64,000 bases of DNA, taken from positions 232,729,477-232,793,476 of the forward strand of contig OX352773.1 in NCBI GenBank assembly GCA_947095535.1, in the 5' to 3' direction. Of this stretch, positions 1 through 11,288 are shown one piece after another; within the stretch, counting starts at the first letter, position 1, and every line of letters begins with the position of its first letter. The notes under the pieces are model-generated. The model searched no databases, was not told where the DNA came from, and saw only the letters and a list, made by a program, of their open reading frames with translations. Both the position numbers and the translations under genes were made by a program. The stretch is from Poecilobothrus nobilitatus. Its lineage: Eukaryota; Arthropoda; Insecta; Diptera; Dolichopodidae.

Positions 1-3000
1 ATGAGATTTTGTATACTGGAAGCTGAATGTCAATTGAAATGAGTTTAGATATAAAATACCAGTGAATAACATAAAATGAAAATAGAGTAAAATTCTAGTA
101 TGCTAATATAGTATAAATAAAATTGCAAATATAAATTTTATAATGGCATTAGGCCCTAAATTAGCTATAGGAAAATATGTCAAAATATATATTTTCATAA
201 CAAACATTTTTTATAGCTCTTTAACTTGTGAAGGTATAACAATAGCTCTAATATTAATAAGAATTTTTCTGCTGCTAAATAAGAATTAGACCAATAAAAG
301 ATAAACTATTTATAGAATAGGTTTGCGACACAATATTTAATATGAAACACGTAAAAACAGATTTCTCTTTTCTTTTTTCTTCACAGAAAGTTCCTTATGT
401 ATGTATATGTATACAAGAACGCTTTATAAAAGGAAAAAAGGCTACTGTATAAAAATCGAAGATAATATGGAAAATGTAAAAACTATGATGCAAAATGAGA
501 AATTTTCCTATTTTCCGCTAAGATAATTAATACAGTATTTTAATTTTCAATTAAGCTACAGATTGTTTTTTTAATTTATAAGCATGAATGTACTGAGAAA
601 AACCAATTTTTTTGTTAACGGGAATTCTCAAAATTTTAAAATAAAAGGAACAGAAACTAAGAATATTGTCTAATATATTTTGGTGGAGAATAATTTAATG
701 TACAATATAAAATAAGTTATAAATCGAATAAAACATTTTCTTAAGATTTTATTGTTAAATATTCTTTTACTTTTATAATTTACTTACAAATTTCTGACCT
801 GTAAGTCATTTGCATGACACAAGTCCTTTGACCAATTTGTTAATACCAATTTCAATTTTATTTTATTTAGATTTTTACGCAGTAAAGTTAAAATATTTTA
901 TTACCGGAAATAAATTATTTTTGAATCATATGATATTGCTTTAACTGCGACGGATTGATTATAATATCGGACTGATTGAAAATAATATCGGACAAGGCAG
1001 TTGAATATGTCGCTATTTATCTAAAAATTAAAATCTTATTGATGTATGAAGGTATCAGTTATAATAATTTAATTAAAAACTTAATGTAGCGCCCAATGCC
1101 CACCATGGAATGTATGTTTTACTTTTATATTTTAATATTAAATGGACAGGTATTTTACTTATCAAAAGATCATATTTTAGAATTCATTGCACTTTATTTA
1201 ATATACCAATACCAGTTTCTAAAAAGTATATATTCATTTGAATCAGCGCCAAAATGTACTGACTTATCACCATAACAACCCTGCTAAAATATCTTAATTA
1301 GCTTATAGAAATTCGTTTGTTTTCCAAGAGTACACTAAAATCCGTAACTTATATGTGTACGATTTATTTAGTTAAATTTAAAAAGAACATTAACTATTTT
1401 CTTCAAAATTTCCTTCCAATTTAGCCATCCATCAAAATTCTAACATTAAAGTTCTAAACCTTATTTGCCTAAAAATCCTTCCCAAATCCTTATCCCTAAT
1501 AGTTTGCATTAAAGATCTCATTACACATTTGTATTATTAATTCGTTAAGTCCTAACAGAAATCGATGGATTTTGGGTGACTTTTGAAGTTTTCCACCAAC
1601 CCTTAATAAAAAAAAACATTGAAAATGTTATAAAAGCAATAATTTAGTAAATGGAAATTTACAGCATTTTTTAGTCAATATTTAAAAATGAAAACAAAAA
1701 TCATGAAAAACGTTTCCGCTGAAAAAGTTATGCTGACGCTCACAAAGTTATTTTAAACTTTTTTCTGCAGAAATGTATGTTAATTACTTTAAGATTAAAA
1801 TATAAGAAATATAAGAAAGATTAAAATTTAAGAAACACATTGAAAAGTTTATATTATTCTAAAAGTATCTAACAATATGAATTATAAGGTATTTAATTTG
1901 ATCAAATTATAAACTAAGGGGTAAACAATTTTTTAAAGTTTTCATTAACATACAAAAAAAAAAAAACAAAAATTTAATTATATTTTTTATTTTCTCAAAC
2001 AATATCGCAATGCGTCAGAATATTGTCAGAAAAGAATCACTTTAATAAAAACAAACAAATCGTTTTTCATTAATTTTTTTTTTAATTTTTAAAATATCTT
2101 TCAAAAAAGTGATGATGAAAAAATAAAGATGAAAAAAAGACAGAAACATTTAAAAGCAAAGTTTTTTTTTTATCTCATGCAAAAAAAAATTATTTTAAAG
2201 TGGTTTTTGTTGTAAAATTTTTGTCTGTTCAGGGAATAAAAATACCAAAAACCATTACGTCGACAGTACAATTTACAAAAAAATATAATATATTTTATTT
2301 AAACACAATAATGCCAACTATTATCACAAATAAAATTTATTTGAGGATGATCATTTAAAAAAGGAAATTAATATGTTTCGTATTTATTAAAAATATTGTT
2401 GAAAACGAAAAGAAGTGCATCAGGAGATTTTCCTCATGACTTTTCCTCATGTTTATTTATTGAGGCAGCTACACCGTATAGACCCGATTTAAAACAGAGT
2501 TTTTTCAAGAGGTACGAGCCTGGAATAAAAAATCAACTATTATTTCATTTTTTTGGTTCACTAATCCTTTTCTGTACAATAGCTTTTTCGTTTTTATTTT
2601 TTCTTGGCGAAACGGTTTCATCAATTATTCACTTCAAAGTTTTTGTACATAACGTGTAGCTTTATGCAAAAATAAGAGTGTAATGGAATTTGTTGAATGG
2701 TTTGATCAAGAAATTTTAAATTTTGAATACGTATTGCTCCTTGACAGTAGAGTTGTTTGTAACAATAGACTTTTTGAATTTTTTAACTTGTTTCTTTAAC
2801 TTTAAGATTCGTCAAAGTTTTTAAAAACATTTTCATTTTATCGCTCTCAATTCTGAATAGTTTGAATGATTATCTTCATTTTTTTTTAAATTTCTTACTG
2901 CTTGTCAAAAAAGATATAAAATTTATAACAAATGAAACCATTTTTGGATTGATTCAATTTTGTTGTTCAATTTTTGGATTGATTCAATACAAGAAAAAAA

Positions 3001-3786
3001 ATTTTGTTAAATTCTTAACTTAGGAAGTTTCTAAAGAAGAAAGTTTCTTTGAAATTTTCTAAAGAAAGGCTGATCCAAATTTTTGTTTCTATTTGGTTTT
3101 GGATTCCTATATCCACGGCTTTTGAAAGGATTTTACGGAAGAAGAGTGAATTTAATCAAACTTGTAAAGACGTTTTTAAAAAACATAATAATTTCTTAAT
3201 ATAAAGTAAAATAATGATTTTATCTTAAGAACTAAAATATAGCTATAATTATTAATTGAAGCCATGAAAAGAAAATCAAAGAAAAATTAACAGCCCGTCC
3301 CTAAAATTTAAAAAAGTAATAAATTTTATAAAAACTTTGGGAGTTATGAAAACATTAATATTGAAGTATAAAATTTTTCATTTCATACAATTTCTCAAAT
3401 AAATCACAATGAAAAAAATCTGAGCAATCAAGCATTTAATATTTTAATAGTAGTATCTATAAAATAATGTATATGTAGATAAAATAGATAGTGCTTAAAA
3501 TAATTTCACCTATTCCATAATAAGCATATAATATGATTATTTTGCAAAAATTTTAATTTGTAATAATTTCGTCACATATTGTTAAGTTCTAAATAATAAT
3601 AATAATACCAAGTTGTCCTTGAACACAAGTTCTTAAATTTCATCGTTTTCTTTCGGATTTAATTTCTGGTACAATAATAATTAATCCTATTTCGTATTGA
3701 ATATATCATTTTCCCTTAATTTGAAATACTTAAACATAAATATATTTTTTTTGTTTTTTAGTTAAATGATTTTGTTTTTTAGGATA
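1..3786. other. AT-rich non-coding DNA
   Basis: No credible coding region, RNA gene or recognisable transposon. An 87-codon open frame at 2396-2659 has low-complexity, Phe/Leu-rich content and no family resemblance I recognise, so I leave it out. A short direct repeat (ATTTTTGGATTGATTCAAT) occurs twice around 2940-2990. Homopolymer A and T runs are common. Confidence 0.6.
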
Positions 3787-4505
3787 TTTTCGAAAATGTT
3801 AATTTTGAAAAAATGTGCTTATTAAGTTTCACTCTGTTCGTCTGTCTGTCCGTCCGTCTAGATTTTTACAAAACTTCTACACCGTTTGAAATAAAGCAAT
3901 GAAATTTCAACTACTGATAGACATTGCCAAAAACACTAATTTTGTTGAACAACTTTTTTCTGTAGCCCCACTTGTTACGGAGCTATAGACCTACAAAGTT
4001 CGAAAAATCCCTATTTTTAAATTGTTATAACACAGGTTCTATAAGGCATATTTTCAATCTGGATACGTTAAACGGTAGCTGGTTTTATAAACTTTGTAAA
4101 CATATATAAAATACATATGTGACTTTGCTACACGATATATATATACCGTTACGTGAAACTTAATTTTTGCAAAAATTTGGACTACTTCTATCTTTCAAAC
4201 AGTTTAACTTAGGAGCTTGAAATTTTGAGAGGGAGTTATATCTTTCGAAATCAGTATGAGTCATTTTAGGAAATATTTTTGTGTTTTCCCTCATTTAGGA
4301 GCTGTAAGGGGTTAAAAACTCAAAATTCTCTATTTTTACACATCTGTTACTTGGCCACGTGTCCAAATTTTTTTGAAATAAAAGCTCCAACACTATGTTT
4401 TTGTCTGTGTCCATAGTTTTTTTAAATAATATAGCTGGGTTATCTTATAATTGACGGAAGTGTGATTTGATTCTTCTCAATTTTTTCTTACCAAAAAAAA
4501 TCAAG
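3787..4505 (+). repeat. Family B interspersed repeat, copy B1
   Basis: Family B is defined here by comparing copies within the window. It has a head with GAAAAAATGTGC, then TTTCACTCTGTTCG and GTCCGTC-type runs, then ACAAAACTTCTACACCGTTT and a body ending in a C-to-T-rich tail. B1 has the head at about 3810-3900, a TTACGGAGCTA motif near 3975, TACCGTTACGTGAAACTTAA near 4145, and GGAGCTGTAAGGGGT near 4300. It breaks off just before the foldback at 4527. There is no coding capacity, so it is probably a non-autonomous element. The GTCY tract recalls mini-me/DINE-1 elements, but class membership is inference. Confidence 0.75.
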
Positions 4506-4526
4506 GAATTTATTTTTCAATATATA

Positions 4527-4918
4527 GTTTTTACACTCCAAATTCAACCTTTTCTCAATCAAATTCAACCTTTTCATAATCAAATTCATCCTTTGTAACT
4601 CAAATTCAACCTTTTCATAATCAAATTCAACCTTTTACGCATATGTATATGCAATTACCAAGAGCTGTTGCAGGAGAACCCTTATAGGGAATATTCGAAT
4701 TTTCTATATTTATAAATTTTAAATTTGTTGCAATAGTTATGCGTTTTCTTTTTATTTATTAAAATTAATATGTATTTGATAAAAAATTAAATATTTAATT
4801 TTTTTAATAAAATGTTGAATTTGATTATGAAAAGGTTGAATTTGAGTTACAAAGGATGAATTTGATTATGAAAAGGTTGAATTTGATTGAGAAAAGGTTG
4901 AATTTGGAGTGTAAAAAC
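4527..4918. mobile_element. Foldback element FB1 with perfect 105-bp inverted arms
   Basis: The left arm (4527-4631) and right arm (4814-4918) are exact reverse complements over 105 bases, separated by a 182-base loop. Each arm is itself tandem: about five units of 20-21 bases with the core CAAATTCAACCTTTTCATAA. The loop has no coding capacity. The architecture matches foldback-type DNA elements, whose long inverted ends are made of short tandem repeats. A clear target-site duplication was not found; the flanks are only weakly alike (TATA/TATC). The 71-codon open frame reading out of the right arm is a by-product of the repeat units. Confidence 0.85.
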
Positions 4919-5204
4919 GTATCTACTCTTTACTCCAGACTTATTATGAAATATTTTTTAATTTTAGAAAGATGCTTTTTGAAAATCGTTGGTTTTTTCC
5001 ATTATTTGTTTGTTTTTTTGAATTACAACACGTTAGAAAACAAGGCAGTTTATAAAACTAATGCTTTTTAAAGGCATCCATTATAAAAAAGACAACAAAT
5101 ACCTACATTTATTGAACTACTTTTGTACCAAATTTAAAATTTTTTTTTTTTAAATGAAGAAACACTTTATTTAATTTCCACGAAATTCTATATTTTTTAT
5201 TTTT

Positions 5205-5880
5205 TTTTCTTTAAGAGGAGTGAGAATCTTCCAAAGACACCAAGAATTCCCCCATGGTAGTACCATATTCTTACTGACTAAACCCACCTCTCGCCCTTTG
5301 GTCAAAATAATGATGATGAAGTCCCTACCTGCTAACGCAGTATATTGGATAGAGAGAAGGAAAATAAGCGGAAACATTGAATTGAGAGGGGGACTGTAAG
5401 ACATGTAATTAAGAAAGTCTTTATACCTAATGCTAAATTTATAACTTTTGTGTTTGATTTTGCATAAATTTCTACAAGTTCTCAAGCTACAGGAGTGTTA
5501 AAATAGAAATTTTTGACCTCTAGTTCTTAAACCGGAGAACGTGTTATTTTCTGAGAAAGCTTACATTTTTTCTCTCTAATATCTTCCTCCTCTTTCCAAG
5601 ATTCTGACTAATAACGTTCCGGAAATACAGATGAATCGAATTTTACATACCTAATTTTAGTTTTAGATAACGGTAAATTTAAATGCTTACAAAAATAATG
5701 TATAAATTTCAAAACATTTCCTACCGTTTCAGGTTTTTAAATTGGAAAAATATTCAGTAGAACTTGAGATTATGACATTTTGAAATAGAGTTTTTTAAAA
5801 TTCTAAGAAACAGTAGCTCCGTAAAGAGTAGGGGGGTTACTTAAATTTTTTTTATTTCAGCTATTCATTGATAAAACTTA
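5205..5880 (+). repeat. Family C repeat with family B-like body, copy C1
   Basis: The first about 200 bases (AATCTTCCAAAG, CAAGAATT, TTCTTACTGACTAAA, CCTACCTGCTAACGCAGTAT) match 25031-25258. From 5305 onward the sequence matches 9015-9375. The distal part (AAGCTACAGGAGTGTTAAAA, TTCTTAAACCGGAGAACG, GATAACGGTAAATTTAAA, GTAGCTCCGTAAAG) parallels family B read on its minus strand. The element therefore looks like a composite C head plus diverged B body. The 104-codon minus-strand frame covering part of it is not conserved between copies and is not called. Confidence 0.65.
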
Positions 5881-6440
5881 ATTTCTCGATTTTAAATGGT
5901 GCAGAAATTTTGTAAGAAAAAAGGAGAGTCGTACAAAATAAAACTAATCAGTAAATTTTTCAAAAAATTCTTTGAGAAATACAATAAAAACAAATACTTT
6001 ACATTAAATCTTTCTATATAACCCTAAATTCTACATACCATATAACATATTTGAAAATTCATGAAACAATAATTCTTTTATACGAGGAAATAATTGTTTC
6101 CCTTAAAAATTTGAAAAGAATTCAGGAATTAAACTTCACATAATAAAGAAAGTTTTAAAACTATTGTGTTAGTTCTGGTGTAAAATATTATTGTAAGAAT
6201 AAAAATAAACCACAAATTATAATTTTAAATAGTTTAAGAATAGATTTCCATTTAAGTAAAGATTAAATGAAAAAATAATGATTCAAAAAAATGTATATGT
6301 AAAAATAGTTTATGACGTCAGATGTCGACTAGATTTGGAGAAAATAGAAGGATTCCATTAATAACGAAAATTTTGTAAAAATCAACAAGATTATTAGAAG
6401 GATCTATTCATTCATTTTCACTTTAAAATGCATATTAAAG
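5881..6440. other. AT-rich non-coding DNA
   Basis: No gene, RNA or repeat that I can assign. Confidence 0.5.
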
Positions 6441-6523
6441 CAAAGACAACGTGTTTGGGATTCAAACCCACATTCTCTCGGTGTTTACAGCGTATTTTAT
6501 ACGCTCTAGGCCACCGAGGCCCT
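6441..6523 (-). mobile_element. tRNA-derived SINE (family A), 3'-deleted copy
   Basis: The minus strand reads GGCCTCGGTGGCCTAGAGCG, then GCGTATAAAATACGC, a spacer, and a B-box-like GGGTTTGAATCCC. The tRNA-like head is present and most of the body is missing. An ATGCAT just outside may be the remnant of the normal SINE end, which would make this an internal deletion. Confidence 0.8.
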
Positions 6524-7300
6524 TAAACTTAATAGAATATCAAAACATTTTTTTTATAAGAATGAACACTCTAAAAATGCATTAACCATAACCATGGCAT
6601 AACAGTTTGTTATGCTTGTCTTTATGAATTACTATTTCTTCTGATTTTTAGTTTTTCACTTTTCTTTTATTCTCTTTTTTAGTGTCCCAATACGAGAAAA
6701 AAATTTTAAAATTTCAGTACAGATAGGAAAGGATAACAATTTCATTTAAGATAATATTACATCCTTTCTGATATAAAAATTAAAAATTTTATACGTACTT
6801 ATCCGTACGTACTTATAATAATTATATGTGATTGTGAGCACTTTTTTTATTTGTTTCAGTATGTTCATTGTTCGTGCGTCTTTCTATTTAACTGTCCCTT
6901 TATTTTGTATGTCTCTTTTTAAAATTTCTAAAGCTTTTAAAAAAAAAACAAATTAAATTTTAGATACATAATAGACCTGATTAAAAAACTAGCAATTATA
7001 AAACAACTTCTTTACATAGCCTTATACTTTTCATAGGTAGCTACAGTACTGGAAAGCCAGATACAAGTTATATTAAAAAGTTTTTTTAAATTTGCAACGC
7101 CAAACAACACGACATTTGCAAAACTTTATAAATCAAAACGAATTGCAAAGTAAAAACGATATTTTCTTTGCAATTCGACAATTTAAATTTTTAATCCTTT
7201 GTACTTCTAAACACTTAAAATCGAAAATTCAAATTCTGGGAGAGAACAAAATCTTTAAAAATAAGTTAGTATTCCCTATTTGAAAGATTTAAGGCGTCAA
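6524..7300. other. AT-rich non-coding DNA
   Basis: No gene seen. The 63-codon frame at 7092-7283 has no recognisable features. Confidence 0.5.
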
Positions 7301-7302
7301 AA

Positions 7303-7356
7303 GTCTAAAATTTATTAATTTTAGGGTTCAAATGTCTAAAATTTATTAATTTTAGG
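7303..7356. repeat. Two tandem copies of a 23-bp palindrome-containing unit
   Basis: GTCTAAAATTTATTAATTTT followed by AGG occurs at 7303 and again at 7334. Each unit contains a CTAAAAT/ATTTTAG inverted pair, so each could form a small hairpin. Confidence 0.7.
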
Positions 7357-7550
7357 CACTTTAGAGCTTAGATATCTGTATAAATTTTTTATAGTTAGAT
7401 ATACAAAAATTCTAGCTCTAACACTTAACTTTAACAAGCGCTAACTTTTCTTTGTTTGAAGAAAGTGTTTCTCTATTTTGAAGCATTTATATAAACAGGT
7501 AATATATATAAAAAATTTTACATAAAAAACTCTTAAAAAAAATTACATAA

Positions 7551-7749
7551 GGTGTCTCGGTGGTCTTGTGGGTAAGAGCGTATAAAATACGCTGAAAACA
7601 CCTAGGGAATGTGAGTTCGAATTCGACATATGTCGTAAGAATAATTCACCCTTAACGACATTTACAACCACGCCTGAAAAGGAAAGGCTGTGTAATTTCC
7701 TAGTCAAATTTATGTGGCAGAGGAATGAACTAAAAACAAAAAAAAAACA
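7551..7749 (+). mobile_element. tRNA-derived SINE (family A), full length, diverged
   Basis: An A-box-like region GGTCTTGTGGGTAAGAGCG is followed by GCGTATAAAATACGC, a B-box GAGTTCGAATTCG, the body with CCACGCCTGAAAAGG and GGCTGTGTAATTTCC, the hairpin-prone TTTATGTGGCAGAGGAATG end, and an A-rich tail. It is one of about ten copies in the window. Pol III promoter boxes are expected of tRNA-derived SINEs; whether this copy is transcribed is unknown. A 77-codon open frame on the opposite strand is the antisense of the SINE and not a gene. Confidence 0.9.
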
Positions 7750-8496
7750 TTTTGATACAAAAGCAAAAATATTCACAGGTCAATAATTTTTTTATTTCCA
7801 TTTTGAAAATGTGCATCTTTAAAACCCTTTTGTTTCACATACTGCCTTCTTTTTTATTTTGGTTCTGCAAGCCTTTTTCATTTTAGAAGACGCATTAAAA
7901 AGTTGGAAGATATAGCAGTGGGTGCTGTAAAATAAGGAAATTTAAAACCATTGTTTGATATAAACTTTTTTACGTGCATTGAATTTAAATCTACTTTAAT
8001 AAGATGTAAAGATTATGCAATTTGAATATCATGCTACTACTTAATCTCATTTCATTACTAGTGAAACTTATGTTCAAAGAAAAATTAACTATGTATTAAA
8101 CAAAAAATATCTGAAAGCGGTGCTATACAAAAGTAGCTATATTTTTAATATATTATGTAACAAATAAAGATAAAAAATGTAAATAGTACTCACAAATTAA
8201 ATCATACCAGTCATTTGTTTGTAGCTGAAAAAAAAAAAATCTTTGTATTTATTTCCGTTTCCGATTTTCACAAATATTTTTTTTACATTGTTTCCGGAAT
8301 TTTTAGTAAATCTGAAATTACACAAAAAAAGAAAAATGAGATGTTGTTTGTCTACTTTAAAAATAAAATAAAAATGTATCTATTAAATGTAAAAAGAATT
8401 TGAAAAAAGTTTAAAGTTTCCTAATGTTTTCCTAGTGTATTTGATTTGAAATAATATACTTTTTGAGATTGAAACAGTGAACATTTTTTTACATTT
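7750..8496. other. AT-rich non-coding DNA
   Basis: No gene seen. The short frames here are Lys/Phe-rich chance frames in A/T-rich DNA. Confidence 0.5.
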
Positions 8497-8880
8497 TTTA
8501 GCACATTTTCCAAAAAATAATTTGATAAATTTGTTTAGAATAATAGTTTCACTCTGTTCGTACTTTGTAACTTTTAACCACAAATAGGATGTTACGAAAC
8601 AATTAGTTTTGTGAAAAAACTTTTCTATGTAGATAGTATCATCTATTAAGAAGATATAGTTCCTTAAAATTGGAGGGATTTTATTCTCAAATGTGTATAT
8701 CTTAAGTCCTGCTGAATACTTTTTTAATCTAGAACCGACAGAATGTTTATGATTAAAATGCTCAAACGACAGAAGATTATATTATTTTTTTGTAATGTAG
8801 TGTTTTAGTTTACCGTCATTTTTCTCGTTAAAATTTTGGCATTTGCATTACCGTCGAAATCCTTTTAGTTAGAACATTGA
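8497..8880 (+). repeat. Family B repeat, copy B2 (degraded)
   Basis: It begins TTAGCACATTTTCCAAAAAA and then carries TAGTTTCACTCTGTTCG. The GTCCGTC tract is lost. TCTTAAGTCCTGCTGAATAC and AATCTAGAACCGACAGAATG parallel the family's middle section. It is shorter than B1 and diverged. Confidence 0.6.
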
Positions 8881-9009
8881 TAACTTTAATGAAGGAAAAT
8901 TAAGCATTACAATAGGTATATCAGTAAAAGGTATACCTAATGTATGCTACATTAAGTATATCTTAAAAATAAGCACACATTAGGTATATCAGTAAAAGAT
9001 AATTATAAA

Positions 9010-9400
9010 ATCACTACCTGCTAACGCCGTATATTGTATAGAATAGGGAAATAAGCGGAAACATTGATTTGAGAGTGGGACTGTAAGACATGTAATTAAG
9101 AAAGTTTTTAACATATGTTAGAATATACCTTATGTTGAATCTATAATTTTTATGTTTGACTTTGCATAAATTTATACAAGTCTATAAGTTACAGGAGTCT
9201 TAAAATAGAAATCTTCAATATTTAACCTCTAGTTCTTAAACAGGAGAACGTATTACATTCTGATAAAGCTTACATTTTTCTCTGAAATATTTTCCTCCTC
9301 TTTCAAAAATTCCAAGGTTCTGACTAATAGCGTTCCGGAAATACAGATGAATCAAATTTTACATAATTTTAGTTTCAGATTTTAGTAACTAAAATCAAAT
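9010..9400 (+). repeat. Family C repeat, copy C2
   Basis: It matches C1 from CTACCTGCTAACGC through AAGCGGAAACATTGA, ACTGTAAGACATGTAATTAA and GCGTTCCGGAAATACAGATG to ATTTTAGTTT. It lacks the first about 100 bases of the C1 head. Confidence 0.75.
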
Positions 9401-11140
9401 GTTTTGAGTTCTCAATTTTAATTTTATATAGTCAGATTTGGTTATGAGATTTACCCTAGCTTTCTTTGACCAAAAATTGCGTTTTAAAAAAAAAATTATG
9501 AATTTTTAATAGGGATGCATTTTTACACTTTTCCACATATTCATCGTTATTTCATAAAAATATTCTCATTACCTGTTGTCGAATTTATAGCTCTATAAAA
9601 AATACATCAAATTTACCTCAATATTTTGATTAGTATTTTCGTTTCAAATACTTCTTGATTTTCAAAATTTTTATAGCACCTTATTTTTATCCTTTCCTAT
9701 CCTATCTCCAGTATTAAAAGAAAGTCTCTGTAACAATGCATAATAACTTGTCTATTCACTTCCGCTTTAACCGACCAAACGGAAAGTTTCTAAAACGATA
9801 AACCTATTATAAAATTATAAATTTCATTAAATAAAGAAAATTAATTAAATTTAAACCTTTTATAATATTTTTTTTCTATCTGTACAATCTTTTTGCCTTT
9901 TTCTCTTTTCTTTTAATATAAATTTTTGTTACCAGTGATTTTTATTCCATAAAATTTTGTTAGATCAAGCTGTCAATTAAATTTTTTTTTCTTTGATAGG
10001 CTTTCTTTCAGTTTTCATTTAATATAATTAAATTTAAGGAAAAAATAAATTGAATGTTATTCTTAGAATAATAATATGAAATGGTTTTTAACAAAAAAAT
10101 ATAAATTATGAAAATATTATCATTGTTTATCAATTGAAGTAGAAAAATAATAACATCTGGTAAATAATTTTTCTGTTTTCGTAATTAAAATATTAAATGA
10201 AAATTTGTTTTTTTTTTTTTTTACTATTTGTCTTTTCAAAACTATTATGTAAATAATTTGATTAATAAATCATAATTCTCCCCATTATTGTATGTATTAC
10301 GATATATTACGTATATTGAATAAGGCTTCAGAAGTATTAGCCTTATTTTAGACAAAATAAAAATAAAAAAAAAACGATATTCAGGAGAATATAGACATTG
10401 AGTTGACAAAACTTTAGTGGGGTGACGTAGCATAACAATAAAAAGTTGATTTCAAATCAAAAATTATATTTAAAAATGTTTGGAGTCACCTATAAAATGG
10501 ATGTAAGCAAAAAGGACTTACTTTAGTTTATTTTATGAAAACAGTTTTAATGTCGTCAAATAATATGCCATACATACTGACGAAACAAATAAACCAATCC
10601 CATTCTTTCATACCAAATTTCTAAGGAATATAAAAAATTTGACAGCGCAAAAAAAAATATTGAAAAAATAAAAATCAAACCATTGAAGATTAATTGTTTG
10701 CTAATATACAATATTTATTGTAGTCATTATTTTTTATATTTATGGTACAAGCTTAATATTTATCAAATTCATTCAGTCTAACAACATCAATATAAATCAA
10801 ATACATATAATATATGTATATATTTTATTATTTATTGGTTGTACTCGAGGATTTGCTTAAATTTTTCAGATAAACAAATTTATATTTCGTAAAAATATTA
10901 AAAGAATTAATCAATTTTAAACAAAATATAAAAATTATAGATACACGATATAAAACAAAAATTATGTTTAATTAAAACTAGGGAATATAATCTAAATGGT
11001 TTTGAAATAAATACAAAATAATCTTAAAAATTATTATAAATTATTTTAATTTTACTTTTTTATGCTACAATTGTTGATACAGCAATAGATTAATATTTTA
11101 AATCTTCTTTCAAAATAATGAATGCCTCGAAACGCCTGTA
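9401..11140. other. AT-rich non-coding DNA
   Basis: No gene or classifiable repeat seen. The 62-codon minus-strand frame at 10245-10433 shows no family features. Confidence 0.5.
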
Positions 11141-11184
11141 AATATGCAATTTATATTGTTGTATAATATGCAATTTATATTGTT
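11141..11184. repeat. 24-bp direct duplication at the U6 5' junction
   Basis: AATATGCAATTTATATTGTT occurs at 11141-11160 and again at 11165-11184, separated by GTAT, giving a 24-base period. The second copy runs straight into the U6 sequence. Confidence 0.9.
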
Positions 11185-11197
11185 ATGCTTCGGCAGA

Positions 11198-11237
<40 letters not shown>

Positions 11238-11288
11238 GGCCCCTGCGCAAGGATGACACGCAAAATCGTGAAGCGTTCCACATTTTTT
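11181..11288 (+). ncRNA. U6: U6 snRNA copy (retropseudogene part of a U6/LINE chimera)
   Basis: U6 is the catalytic-core snRNA of the spliceosome. From TGCTTCGGCAGAACATATAC through the ACAGAGA box (11221-11227), the AGCATGGCCCC segment and GCGTTCCACATTTTTT, the copy agrees with the insect U6 sequence as I know it. The first few bases differ: GTTATGC where GTTCTTGC is expected, so the 5' stem is altered and one base shorter. I see no TATA box at the usual distance and no convincing proximal sequence element. The only TATA-like stretch is about 6 bases upstream, inside the 24-bp duplication. The T-run is followed at once by LINE coding sequence. All this favours a reverse-transcribed copy over a working Pol III gene, although the body is intact enough that an expressed copy cannot be excluded. 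Confidence 0.9.

Noticed and set aside
2396..2659. 87-codon open frame as a membrane protein gene
   Set aside because: Phe-rich stretches arise easily from T-runs. There is no start context, no family similarity and no supporting neighbour.
5171..5485. 104-codon minus-strand open frame
   Set aside because: It lies in family C repeat C1. The reading frame is not kept in C2 or C3, and the protein shows no recognisable domain.
7543..7776. 77-codon minus-strand open frame with an RKLHSLSFSG-like peptide
   Set aside because: It is the antisense of a tRNA-derived SINE. The same frame recurs in other SINE copies, so it is a property of the repeat.
11181..11288. Functional U6 snRNA gene
   Set aside because: The 5' stem is altered, no proximal sequence element or properly spaced TATA box is visible, and LINE coding sequence follows the T-run at once. 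A retrocopy explains this better.
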